Source: Alloyangia pacifica (GTDB lineage Bacteria; Pseudomonadota; Alphaproteobacteria; Rhodobacterales; Rhodobacteraceae). Taken from it: a stretch of 64,000 nucleotides of DNA. Location of the stretch: contig NZ_FOZW01000010.1 of the NCBI RefSeq assembly GCF_900116195.1, forward strand, positions 62,001 to 126,000. Reading direction: 5' to 3'. This document shows positions 34,791-43,018 of the stretch, in pieces (position 1 is the stretch's first letter; every line of letters begins with the position of its first letter). The translations under genes were made by a program, and so were the position numbers. The notes under the pieces are model-generated. The model did no database searches and had not been told where the DNA came from. It was given only the letters and a program-made list of their open reading frames with translations.

Positions 34791-35399
34791 TCAGCCGATC
34801 ATCCCCTTGATCGCCGCGGCATGGGCGGGATCGGCGCCCAAAGTATCCTCGGCAAGAGCGCGGGCCGAGGACAGCAGCGCCTCGGGCGGCACGATCCGGT
34901 CGATCAGCCCCCAGCCCTGCGCGTCTTCCACCGGCACCTTCTGCCCCGCCATCAGGACCATCTTTGCCCGCGCCGGGCCGACAAGCGCGGCCAGCCGTCC
35001 CGGGTCCGACGGCTGCGGCAGGAACCCCAGCTTCATCACCGGGTAGAAGACCTTGGCTCCGGGCACCGAGATGCGCAGGTCGCAGGCCAGCGCCATGCCC
35101 ATGGCGCCCCCCGCCAGCGTGCCGTTCAGCGCGCAGATGGTCAGCCCAGGCAGCGCCGCGATGGCCCCCGACAACCGCTCCCAGAGCGGCGAAGTGGCAA
35201 GCCCCGCCCGCGCCGCCTCGAGATCCGCGCCCGCCGAGAACACCTTTCCCCTGCCGGTGATCACCAGAACCTGCGCCTCGCGCGCCGCTTCGGCAATCTC
35301 GCAGAGCCGCTCCAGCATGTCCGGGGTCAGCGAATTGGCCTTCTCCGGCCGGTCTATGACCGCCAGCCAGTAGCCGCCGTCGCGCTCCAGCGTGATCAT
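34791..35399 (-). CDS. Crotonase-fold protein lacking the hydratase glutamates
   Basis: The 202-residue protein is a short enoyl-CoA hydratase/isomerase homologue: ITGRGKVFSAGADLEAA with the oxyanion-hole AGADL, then ALNGTLAGGAMGMALACDLRI. In classical hydratases the latter block contains GGGCEL; here Cys-Glu is Met-Gly, and the second catalytic Glu (PEILLG) is replaced by Val in PVMKLG. The C-terminal trimerisation part is also short (family about 260). It probably catalyses another CoA-thioester reaction or is regulatory. Its ATG overlaps the stop of the SDR gene (ATGA), so the two form a coupled pair. Confidence 0.85.
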   Translation of the reverse strand: MITLERDGGYWLAVIDRPEKANSLTPDMLERLCEIAEAAREAQVLVITGRGKVFSAGADLEAARAGLATSPLWERLSGAIAALPGLTICALNGTLAGGAMGMALACDLRISVPGAKVFYPVMKLGFLPQPSDPGRLAALVGPARAKMVLMAGQKVPVEDAQGWGLIDRIVPPEALLSSARALAEDTLGADPAHAAAIKGMIG

Positions 35400-36157
35400 G
35401 CGACGCCGATCGCCTTGCGCACCGCCTCATCGCGCAACGAGATCTCGCCGCCGAGGTGGGCATCGGTCTCCGGGCCGCACATCCACAGCAGCGCCTTGGC
35501 CACCCATTCGGGAGGGATGTGGTCTTCCCACTCCAGCTCGCTGACCGGGTTCACCCCGGAGGCCTTGATCGTGCGCTGCATTTGCGTCGCCACCGTGCCC
35601 GGGGAGAGCGAGATCGCGCGGATGCCCCGATCGCGATACTCGGCATCGGCCATGCGGGTCAGCATCAGCGCCCCGGCCTTCGAGGCGCAATAGGCCGACC
35701 AGCCCTCGAGCGGGTGGTGCGCCGCGCCCGAGCCGATGGTCAGCACCGAGCCGCCGCCCGCTGCCAGCATCAGCGGCAGCGCCGCGTGCATGCCGTGGTA
35801 GACGCCCTTGAGGTTGACGTCGATGACCTGCCCCCAGGCGCCCGGATCGGCCCCTGCCAGCGGCGCGATCGGCTCGATCACACCGGCATTGTTGACCAGC
35901 ACGTCGATCCCCCCGAACGCCGAGACGCAGGCCTGCACCGCCTGATCCATCTCCCAGTAGCGGGAGATGTCGCAGGGGATGGCCATTGCCTTCGGCCCGA
36001 TCTCGCCGGCCAGTTCGGTCACCGCTTCGCGCCCCCGCGCCACAAGTGCGACATTCGCGCCAGCCTCGGCGAAGAGGCGCGCAGTGGCGGCCCCGATGCC
36101 CCGGCTCGCGCCGGTGATCAGCGCGGTTTTCCCTGTCAGATCCATGGATTGCCCCAT
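35396..36157 (-). CDS. SDR family oxidoreductase
   Basis: The 253-residue protein is a classical short-chain dehydrogenase: TGASRGIG near residue 15 binds NAD(P), NNAG lies in VLVNNAGVIEP near 88, and the catalytic Ser, Tyr and Lys appear in LTIGSGAAHHPLEGWSAYCASKAGAL (YxxxK present). The substrate is not apparent. ATG 36157 is preferred because AAGGAGGG precedes it, although 12 bases away; ATG 36145 is an alternative. It is transcribed ahead of the atypical crotonase, so the pair may modify one acyl or ketone substrate. Confidence 0.88.
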   Translation of the reverse strand: MGQSMDLTGKTALITGASRGIGAATARLFAEAGANVALVARGREAVTELAGEIGPKAMAIPCDISRYWEMDQAVQACVSAFGGIDVLVNNAGVIEPIAPLAGADPGAWGQVIDVNLKGVYHGMHAALPLMLAAGGGSVLTIGSGAAHHPLEGWSAYCASKAGALMLTRMADAEYRDRGIRAISLSPGTVATQMQRTIKASGVNPVSELEWEDHIPPEWVAKALLWMCGPETDAHLGGEISLRDEAVRKAIGVA

Positions 36158-36278
36158 CGCTTGAAGAATCCCTCCTTTGGTAAACACTGGTCAATCCCCG
36201 GTCCACCCTCTTGACCCCGGCGCGCGTGGAGGCGAACTCTAGGCCAGGAATTGCGGCCCAGGGCGAAAAGGATTGGAT

Positions 36279-37820
36279 ATGCGGTATTTCACAAAGGGTT
36301 TCGGGACTGCTGCGACGGCATTGGCCCTCGCGCTGCCCGCGCATGCCGATGTCACGCCCTCGCAGGTCTGGGACGATCTGGCGGAGCTTCTCGAAGGGGT
36401 CGGCTACGAAGTCTCGGTCACCGAAAGCAAGAGCGGCGGCAACCTGTTGCTGGGTGACCTGACCCTGCGCATGGCGATCCCGGAGAGCGAGGGCCAGGCC
36501 GCCGGAGACGTGACCGTCGGTCTCGCCGACCTGACGCTGGAGGATCTCGGCGATGGCACCGTCGGCCTGCGGTTCCCGAGCCCGATGCCGATCGAGGTGC
36601 GGGTCACCGAGGAGGGCACGGACCCGGTCGAGATGACCCTCGAACTGACGCAGGACGCGCTGAGCCTGATCGCCTCCGGGGATCCCGACGCGCTGAACTA
36701 CGCCTACAGCGCCGACGCCACGCAGCTCGACCTGGTGCGCCTTGTCGCCGAGGGCGAGGAGCTGTCCCGCGACGTGTTCAGCGCCAGCCTCGGCACCGGG
36801 CCGCTGTCCGGAAGCTCCGAGGTCGCCACGCAGGACGGCAAACGCCGCTACAGCCACAGCTACCAGACGGGCGAGCTGCGCTACGATCTTTCGGGCAGCG
36901 ATCCCGAGCAGCCCGATGCCACCGCGCAGGTGTCCGGCCGGCTCACCGGCCTGACCAGCAAAGGTGAATCGGTGATTCCCGAGATCACCGACCAGAGCGA
37001 TGCGGCGGCAATCATGAGCGCCGGCTTCGAAGGCAGCGGTGCCTTCACCTTCGAGACCGGCCAGACGAGCTTTGCCTTTACCGAAGACGGCAACACGACG
37101 ACCGGCAGCAGCAGCTCGCAGGGCGGCAGGCTCGAAGGTGCGCTCGACGGCACCCGGATGAGCTATGCGTTGAGCCTCGACACACTCACCTACGAGGCCG
37201 AGGGCGGCGAGCTGCCCTTCCCGGTGAGCGCCGCAATCGAGAAGGTTGGCCTCAACCTGTCGCTGCCCCTGGCAGAAGCGGAGGCACCGCAGGACATGGC
37301 CCTCGGGATGACCCTCGGCGGGCTGACCCTGTCTGACGCGATCTGGGGCATCTTCGATCCCGGTGCAACGCTGCCACGCGATCCCGCCACCGTGGCCTTC
37401 GACATCACCGGCAAGGTGACGCCGCTGGTCTCGATCTTCGACCCCGCTGGCCTGACAAAACTCGAGGAAGAAGAGACCCCGCCGGCGGAGCTCAACGCAC
37501 TCACGCTGAACAGCCTGACGGTCTCGGCCGCGGGCGCGGAAATCACCGGACAGGGCGATTTCGCCTTCAACCAGGACGACACCGAGAGCTTTGGCGGCAT
37601 GCCTGCGCCCGAGGGCGAGGTGACCTTCAACATCAGCGGTGCCAACGGGCTGATCGACAAGCTGATCGCCATGGGCCTGCTGAGCCAGCAGGACGCCATG
37701 GGGGCGCGGATGATGCTGGGCATGTTCACCGTGCCGGGCTCCGCGCCGGACACCCAGGTCTCGACCATAGAGGTGAACGACCAGGGCCAGATCCTCGCCA
37801 ACGGCCAGCGGATCAAGTAA
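36279..37820 (+). CDS. DUF2125 family exported protein
   Basis: The 513-residue protein has a clear signal peptide (RYFTKGFGTAATALALALPAHA, cut near residue 23) and a long beta-rich body of alternating Thr, Gly, Asp and hydrophobic residues, matching DUF2125 (for example LTLNSLTVSAAGAEITGQGDF near the end). The family is found in the alphaproteobacterial envelope and has no known function; AsmA-like lipid transport or scaffolding is possible but unproven. ATG 36279 follows AAAAGG at the correct distance. A strong terminator follows. Confidence 0.85.
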   Translation: MRYFTKGFGTAATALALALPAHADVTPSQVWDDLAELLEGVGYEVSVTESKSGGNLLLGDLTLRMAIPESEGQAAGDVTVGLADLTLEDLGDGTVGLRFPSPMPIEVRVTEEGTDPVEMTLELTQDALSLIASGDPDALNYAYSADATQLDLVRLVAEGEELSRDVFSASLGTGPLSGSSEVATQDGKRRYSHSYQTGELRYDLSGSDPEQPDATAQVSGRLTGLTSKGESVIPEITDQSDAAAIMSAGFEGSGAFTFETGQTSFAFTEDGNTTTGSSSSQGGRLEGALDGTRMSYALSLDTLTYEAEGGELPFPVSAAIEKVGLNLSLPLAEAEAPQDMALGMTLGGLTLSDAIWGIFDPGATLPRDPATVAFDITGKVTPLVSIFDPAGLTKLEEEETPPAELNALTLNSLTVSAAGAEITGQGDFAFNQDDTESFGGMPAPEGEVTFNISGANGLIDKLIAMGLLSQQDAMGARMMLGMFTVPGSAPDTQVSTIEVNDQGQILANGQRIK

Positions 37821-37832
37821 CGTCCGGATGTG

Positions 37833-37865
37833 AAAAGGGGCGGATGGTAACATCCGCCCCTTTTT
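37833..37865 (+). terminator. Rho-independent terminator after the DUF2125 gene
   Basis: AAAAGGGGCGGATG and CATCCGCCCCTTTT pair perfectly around GTAA and end in a T-run. Confidence 0.93.
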
Positions 37866-37879
37866 CGTTCTCCCGGATC

Positions 37880-37923
37880 CAAATCTCTTCGAAGAGATTT
37901 GCAAGCTCCTTCGAAGGAGCTTG
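37880..37923. repeat. Twin palindrome element, copy 1
   Basis: Two perfect 22-bp palindromes (37880-37901 and 37902-37923) abut with no gap. Both have a TTCGAA centre and begin CAA and end TTG. The same design is found at 59672. It lies between a terminator and a convergent gene end, so it is likely a dispersed intergenic repeat. Confidence 0.85.
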
Positions 37924-37940
37924 GGCCGCCGAAGCCCGTC

Positions 37941-39158
37941 CTACTTCGCCATGAGGTCCGGCAGCTCGCCAGTCAGCCCCGCCGCCTCGCGCACGAAGTT
38001 GCGGCGCAGGCCCGGCATGCCCTGCACCAGCGCCATGCCAAGATCGCGCCCCGCGCGCAGGATCGGGTTGTCGTTCGAAAAGAGCCGGTTGAACAGGTCC
38101 GTCGCCGCCGCCAGCGCCGCCGTGTCGAACCGACGCCAGCTCTGGTAGCGCGCCAGCACCAGCGGCGAGGCCACGTCCTCGCCGCGCCGCTGCGCATGGC
38201 TCAGCACATGCGCCAGTGCCGCCACGTCGCGCAGCCCGGCGTTGAGTCCCTGCCCGGCGATCGGGTGCATCCCATGCGCCGCGTCCCCCACCAGCGCCAG
38301 CCGGTCGGCGACGAAGGCATTCGCCAGCGTCAGGCCCAATGGGTAGGTGTAGCGCGGCCCGGCAAGCGAGATCTCTCCCAGGAAATCGCCGAAGCGCGGG
38401 CGCAGCACTTGCAGGTATTCGTCATCGGGCAGCGCGTGGATGGCCCGGGCCAGCGCATCCTTCTCGCTCCAGACGATGGAACTGCGCCCCCCGGTCAGCG
38501 GCAGGATCGCCAACGGTCCGCTCGGCATGAAGAATTGATGTGCGACACCCTCGTGCGGCAGTTCATGCGCAATGGCGCAGACCAGCGCGGTCTGCCCGTA
38601 TGTCCAGCCCATGCGCTTGATCCCGGCGCGCGCGGCGGTGCCGCTGCTGCGCCCGTCCGCGCCGACCAGCAGCCGCCCGCGCAGGGTGCCGCCGTCGGCC
38701 AGCGTGACCGTCACGCGCGAGACGTCCACCGACTGCCCGATCACGGTGGCCGAGGCGCGGTGGGTGATCAGCGGCTCGGTCGCCATGGCCTCAAGCAGGG
38801 CGCGGCGCAGGAAACGGTCCTCGACCATATGGCCCATCGGCCCTTCCTCGATCTCCGCCGAGGCGAAATCGAGCCCGAGGAAAACCTCCGCCTCGCCGAC
38901 ACGCCCGTCGGTGACGCGGATCGCGCTCATCGGCTGGGCGTCGGGGGCCAGCTGCTCCCAGAGCCCGAGATTTGCCAGCAAGCGCACCGAGGCGAGCGCC
39001 AGCGCATAGGCGCGGCCGTCGAATTCCGGCTCCGCCCGCGCTTCGGCAGGCAGGGCGTCAATGACGGTGGCGCTGAGCCCGGCCTTGGCCGCCGCCAGCG
39101 CGAGGGCGGGCCCGTTGAGCCCGCCGCCGATGATGAGCAGATCGCTGTCCTGTGTCAT
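37941..39158 (-). CDS. UbiH/COQ6 family FAD-dependent hydroxylase
   Basis: The 405-residue flavoprotein has the N-terminal dinucleotide motif LLIIGGGLNGPALALAAAKAG, the internal DG motif (LVGADGRSSGTAARAGI near residue 160) and the family signature GDAAHGMHPIAGQGLNAGLRD near 285. UbiH-type enzymes hydroxylate the ubiquinone ring; the exact position cannot be assigned, so no symbol is given. ATG 39158 is the family start. It is divergent from the amidase gene with 119 bases between. Confidence 0.9.
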   Translation of the reverse strand: MTQDSDLLIIGGGLNGPALALAAAKAGLSATVIDALPAEARAEPEFDGRAYALALASVRLLANLGLWEQLAPDAQPMSAIRVTDGRVGEAEVFLGLDFASAEIEEGPMGHMVEDRFLRRALLEAMATEPLITHRASATVIGQSVDVSRVTVTLADGGTLRGRLLVGADGRSSGTAARAGIKRMGWTYGQTALVCAIAHELPHEGVAHQFFMPSGPLAILPLTGGRSSIVWSEKDALARAIHALPDDEYLQVLRPRFGDFLGEISLAGPRYTYPLGLTLANAFVADRLALVGDAAHGMHPIAGQGLNAGLRDVAALAHVLSHAQRRGEDVASPLVLARYQSWRRFDTAALAAATDLFNRLFSNDNPILRAGRDLGMALVQGMPGLRRNFVREAAGLTGELPDLMAK

Positions 39159-39277
39159 GGGGCGTACTATGGTCCTGCGACCGGGATTGTCCATGCGCCC
39201 GCGTGCCGCTACCGTCGCGCCGATCGAAAAAAGCAAAGCCGCCCAGCGTGGAAGGCGGCCCCGGGAAGGAAAGCGGC

Positions 39278-40606
39278 ATGACGGATTGGACAGGCAAGAG
39301 CGCGGCAGAGCTGGGGCGGGCGATCGGGGCGGGCGAGGTTGACCCGGTCGATCTGGCGCAGGCTTATCTCGACAAGATCGCGGCGCACCCGCTGAAGGAT
39401 CGCATCTACGCCCGCGTGACGCCGGAGCGCGCGCTGGACGAGGCAAAAGCCGCCAGCGACCGCGCCAATGCAGGCATGCGCCTGTCGCCGCTCGACGGTG
39501 TGCCGGTGAGCTGGAAGGACCTCTTCGACACCGCGGGCGTCGCGACCGAGGCGGGCTCGAAGCTGCTCGAGGGCCGCGTGCCCGACACCGACGCCAAGGT
39601 GCTGCAGACCGCGACCGCCATGGGGCTCGTCTGCCTTGGCAAGACCCACCTGTCCGAGCTGGCCTTCTCCGGTCTGGGGCTGAACCCGGTCACTGCCACC
39701 CCACCCTCGGTCAATGACACCGAGGCCGTGGCAGGCGGCTCCTCGTCGGGCGCAGCCGCCTCGGTCGCCTTCGGACTCGCCGCCGCAGCGGTGGGCTCGG
39801 ACACCGGCGGCTCGGTGCGCATCCCCTCGGCGTGGAACGATCTGGTGGGGCTGAAGACCACCGCGGGCCGCCTGTCCCTGGTCGGCGCGGTGCCGCTGGC
39901 GGCGCGCTTCGACACCGTCGGTCCGCTCTGCCGTACGGTCGAGGACGCGGCGCTGATGCTCGCCGCGCTGGAAGGCCGCCGCGCCCCTGACCTGGCCGGC
40001 GCCTCGCTCGAGGGCGTCCGCCTCGGGGCGCTGACCACAATCGTCATGGATGACCTCCGCCCCGAGCCTGCCGCCGCCTACCAGTCCGCGCTGGAGCGGC
40101 TGGCGGCGGCCGGTGCCGAGATCGTCCCGGTCGACGTGCCCGAGGTGGCCATTCCGATGGGCGACGCCGCGGTGCTCTACACCGCCGAAGCCTGGGCCAC
40201 CTGGGGTGCCGACATCACCGCGCGCGGCGAGCTGATGTTCCCGCCGATCCGCGAGCGCTTCGAGGGCGGCAAGGCGTTCACCGCCGCCGAGTACATCACC
40301 GCCTGGGATCGCATGATGGCGGCCCGGGCCGCCTGGGCCGAGGCCACTGCCGGTTTCGACGCCGTGCTCTGCCCCACCGCCCCGAACCTGCCGCCCAAGG
40401 TCGACCGGCTGCTCAGCGACGACGCCTACTACGTCACCGAGAACCTGCTGACCCTGCGCAATACCCGCGTCGGCAACGTCATGGGGCTCTGCACCACCAC
40501 GCTGCCCACCGGCACGCCGAGCTGCGGTATCTCCCTCATGGCCGCGCCGATGGCCGAGGACCGCCTGCTGCGCCTGTCGGCAGCGGCAGAACAAGCGCTC
40601 GCCTGA
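39278..40606 (+). CDS. Amidase (amidase signature family)
   Basis: The 442-residue enzyme shows the amidase signature Ser-cisSer-Lys: Lys in GVPVSWKDLFDTAG (near residue 75), and the Gly/Ser-rich block AVAGGSSSGAAASVAFGLAAAAVGSDTGGSVRIPS (near 150-185) with the two serines. It hydrolyses an amide bond; the substrate is unknown. It is not GatA of the tRNA amidotransferase, since GatB and GatC are absent and the length is shorter. GGGAAGGAAAG just before ATG 39278 is a strong ribosome site. Confidence 0.9.
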   Translation: MTDWTGKSAAELGRAIGAGEVDPVDLAQAYLDKIAAHPLKDRIYARVTPERALDEAKAASDRANAGMRLSPLDGVPVSWKDLFDTAGVATEAGSKLLEGRVPDTDAKVLQTATAMGLVCLGKTHLSELAFSGLGLNPVTATPPSVNDTEAVAGGSSSGAAASVAFGLAAAAVGSDTGGSVRIPSAWNDLVGLKTTAGRLSLVGAVPLAARFDTVGPLCRTVEDAALMLAALEGRRAPDLAGASLEGVRLGALTTIVMDDLRPEPAAAYQSALERLAAAGAEIVPVDVPEVAIPMGDAAVLYTAEAWATWGADITARGELMFPPIRERFEGGKAFTAAEYITAWDRMMAARAAWAEATAGFDAVLCPTAPNLPPKVDRLLSDDAYYVTENLLTLRNTRVGNVMGLCTTTLPTGTPSCGISLMAAPMAEDRLLRLSAAAEQALA

Positions 40607-40627
40607 CACGCGACCCGCACACTCTAC

Positions 40628-40698
40628 GCAGGCCGGGCACACGGCCTGCCGGACCCCGGCAACCGTTCATCTTTCCCAAAATACTCCCGCCGGAGGCG
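40628..40698. repeat. Hairpin plus gene-end repeat variant
   Basis: GCAGGCCG and CGGCCTGC (40628-40649) form an eight-base-pair stem after the amidase gene. At 40667-40698 follows a variant of the gene-end element (TTCATCTTTCCCAAAATAC, then CTCC/GGAG). It lies between convergent genes. Confidence 0.6.
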
Positions 40699-40704
40699 TT
40701 CTTT

Positions 40705-41121
40705 TCAGCCGCAGCGCTGGTAGGTCAGCGGCTCCGGCACAGCCCCCTCGCCGCTTTCTTGCCGCACCAGCGTATCGCCCTTGGCCACCAGCACCATGTC
40801 GCGCTGCCAGCTCATGCCCTCTCCGGTGAAATCGAACCTGGCCTCAAGCCGCGTGTCCGAGCTTTCCACGACATCCGCGAGCACTGCGCGGGATTCGTAG
40901 AACTTCAGGCTCTCGGCACCGACCTCCATCAACCCTTTCGCGTCCCCCTGCGTCGAGGTGCAATCGGCGGGCACCAGCCCCCAGCGGCCCTGCATGGCCT
41001 CGGGGATCCCGGTTTCCTCAACCGCGGAGGTCGCCGGATCGTCTAGCGGCAGGCAGGCGGAGACGAGTGTCAGCGCGGCAAACGCCGCGAGCGAGGCGGG
41101 GGAACGGTCAATCCTGGTCAT
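40705..41121 (-). CDS. Small lipoprotein, unknown function
   Basis: The 138-residue protein has an N-terminal signal peptide ending in a lipobox (LVSAC near residue 25), so it is probably lipid-anchored in the envelope. The mature part has one internal Cys pair candidate (CTSTQG and the final QRCG) and a compact beta-like stretch (GRWGLVPADCTS). Similar short lipoproteins occur in Rhodobacterales; I do not recognise a named family. ATG 41121 is the start giving a normal signal sequence. It lies downstream of the lytic transglycosylase gene on the same strand. Confidence 0.75.
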   Translation of the reverse strand: MTRIDRSPASLAAFAALTLVSACLPLDDPATSAVEETGIPEAMQGRWGLVPADCTSTQGDAKGLMEVGAESLKFYESRAVLADVVESSDTRLEARFDFTGEGMSWQRDMVLVAKGDTLVRQESGEGAVPEPLTYQRCG

Positions 41122-41184
41122 GCCTGCCAACCGTGGAGCAGCCGCGACGGTTCCCCGGTCGCCCCGGCCCCGGCGCTCCTCCGC

Positions 41185-42384
41185 TCAGAAGGCCTGCAGC
41201 AGCTCTGCGGTTGGCCAGCCGTCCACCGGCAGCCCGAGCTCGGCCTGCATCGCCCGGACCGCAGCCCTCGTTCCGGCCCCGAGGATGCCGTCCACCTCGC
41301 CGACGTCATGCCCGCGCGCCTGCAGCTTGCGCTGCAACTGTTGCATTTGCGGCCCCGCCAGGCCCGGCGCGGGATTGCCCGCGTCGTAGACCGGCGACCC
41401 CTCGAGCCGCGTGGCGAAATAGGCCGCGGTCAGCACGTAGGTGAAACTCTGGTTCCACTCGAAAAAGACCCGGAAGTTCGGATAGGCGATGAAGGCCGGT
41501 CCGCCCCGGCCCTGCGGCAGAACGATCGACGCCTGCAGCCGCCCGTCGTCCAACGCGCCGTTGCGCCCGGAGACGCCCAGCCGTTCCCATTCGGCGACAC
41601 TCATCGTCGTCTCGAGCCCGCTCAGCGCCCAGTCGAACCCGTCCGGCAGGGTGATTTCCTGCAGCCAGGGCTCGTTCGGGCGCCAGCCCAGAGACGAGAG
41701 CATCCGCCCACCGGACATCAGCGCGTCGGGCACCGAGGTCTTGAGCGTCACGTGGCCGTCGCCGTCGCCATCGACACCGTTCTCGATGATGTCCTTCGGC
41801 AGCATCTGCACCATGCCGATCTCGCCCGCCCAGGCCCCGGTGGTGGTGGCCGGATCGAAATCGCCGTGCTGATAGAGTTCAAGCGCCGCCAGCAGCTGCG
41901 GACGGAACAGCTCGGGCCGGCGGCAATCATGCGCCAGCGTGGCCAGCGCATTGGCCGTGTTGAAGTTGCCCTGATAGCCGCCATAGTCGGTTTCGAAGGC
42001 CCAGAACGCCAGCAGCACCCCGCGTGAGACCCCGTACTCGGCCTCGATCCGATCAAACACCGCATCCCATTCCGTCGCCTTGCGGCGGCCCTTGTCGAGC
42101 CGGTCCTGCGAGATCAGCTTGCGCGAGAACTCGATGAAGGGCGATTGGAAGATGCCCTGCGCCCGGTCCGCCTTCAGCACCTTGGGGTCTTGCCTCAGCC
42201 CGGCAAAAAACCGCTGCGCCACAGCCGGATCGGCGCCCTGTGCCACGGCCTCGTCCGACACCCCCTGCAGGAAGGCGCGGAAGTCGCCGCCGCAGGGCGC
42301 GGGCTGCGCCTGCGCCGCCATGGGCTGCACAAGGGGCAGAACCAGGGGCAGCAGAGCTGCGGTCAGAAAGGACAGGCTACGCAT
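41185..42384 (-). CDS. MltB-type lytic murein transglycosylase with peptidoglycan-binding domain
   Basis: The 399-residue protein has a signal peptide (to about residue 27), an MltB catalytic domain with the Glu in LLAFWAFETDYGGYQGNFNTANALATLA (near residue 130) and GEIGMVQMLPKDI, and a C-terminal peptidoglycan-binding domain (LQRKLQARGHDVGEVDGILGAGTRAAVRAMQ). It cleaves glycan strands of the wall to make anhydromuropeptides during growth or division. ATG 42384 follows GAGG. It may deliver products to the cytoplasmic NlpC/P60-M17 pair through recycling (inference). Confidence 0.92.
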   Translation of the reverse strand: MRSLSFLTAALLPLVLPLVQPMAAQAQPAPCGGDFRAFLQGVSDEAVAQGADPAVAQRFFAGLRQDPKVLKADRAQGIFQSPFIEFSRKLISQDRLDKGRRKATEWDAVFDRIEAEYGVSRGVLLAFWAFETDYGGYQGNFNTANALATLAHDCRRPELFRPQLLAALELYQHGDFDPATTTGAWAGEIGMVQMLPKDIIENGVDGDGDGHVTLKTSVPDALMSGGRMLSSLGWRPNEPWLQEITLPDGFDWALSGLETTMSVAEWERLGVSGRNGALDDGRLQASIVLPQGRGGPAFIAYPNFRVFFEWNQSFTYVLTAAYFATRLEGSPVYDAGNPAPGLAGPQMQQLQRKLQARGHDVGEVDGILGAGTRAAVRAMQAELGLPVDGWPTAELLQAF

Positions 42385-42619
42385 AAACACCTCGCACGAT
42401 GACTGCGCTCTACCCTAGCAGTCCGCACTCCGCTGACAAGCTGACCCGCATCGGAACGGATCACGTCCTCCGGAGGCGAAAACCCGCACCTCCGAGACGC
42501 TATTAATGATTTATTTAGAAACGAGATCGACAAGGAGGAGGAAGGGTAAAAAACAAATAAAATGGATCAGGACAACATACAGGTGCGGACAAAGGGGGAA
42601 GTCTGCCGGGAGATGAGCC

Positions 42620-42988
42620 ATGAAGGTACTTATCGTACAGACCGACCAGACTCTTGCCGGGACTTGGAGCAGTCACCTGGAGCGGACCGGAGCGGATGTC
42701 AGCATCGTCTCTGATCAGGACAGCGCGACAAGGCTGATGCACATCGAAGACGTGGATGTCATCGTGCTCGACCTGATGCTGGCGTCGGGCAGCGCGCTGG
42801 CGGTGGCGGATTTCGCCTCCTACCGCCAGCCGGACTGCCGGGTGATCTTCGTCACCGACGCCCCGGTGTTTTCCGACGGTTCCATTTTCCAGCACTGCGC
42901 CAACGCCTGCGCCTACCTACCTACGGACACTTCGCCCTCGGACCTAGCTGCAATGGTCGAGCACTACGGCGTGCACTGCGCCGTCTGA
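42620..42988 (+). CDS. Stand-alone receiver-like protein with degenerate phosphorylation site
   Basis: The 122-residue protein has receiver topology: KVLIVQTDQTLAG at the start, VIVLDLMLASGS with Asp51 where the phosphoacceptor belongs, and VIFVTDAP with the switch Thr. The N-terminal acidic pair is reduced to one Asp, and the conserved Lys before the last helix is missing (AYLPTDTSP). A conserved-looking SIFQHCANACAYL adds a CxxxC (Cys93, Cys97). It has no output domain and no kinase neighbour. It may bind partners without normal phosphorylation. AGATGAG precedes ATG 42620. Confidence 0.8.
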   Translation: MKVLIVQTDQTLAGTWSSHLERTGADVSIVSDQDSATRLMHIEDVDVIVLDLMLASGSALAVADFASYRQPDCRVIFVTDAPVFSDGSIFQHCANACAYLPTDTSPSDLAAMVEHYGVHCAV

Positions 42989-43018
42989 CGCCCCTCCGGC
43001 TCTGCACCCGGACAGGAC

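Noticed and set aside
35427-37904. Minus-strand frame of about 825 codons opposite the DUF2125 gene and across the SDR gene
   Set aside because: Shadow of the real genes; it starts inside a terminator region and spans unrelated genes.
39278-40606. Amidase as GatA of the aminoacyl-tRNA amidotransferase
   Set aside because: The protein is shorter than GatA, lacks its typical N-terminal wording, and gatB/gatC are not adjacent.
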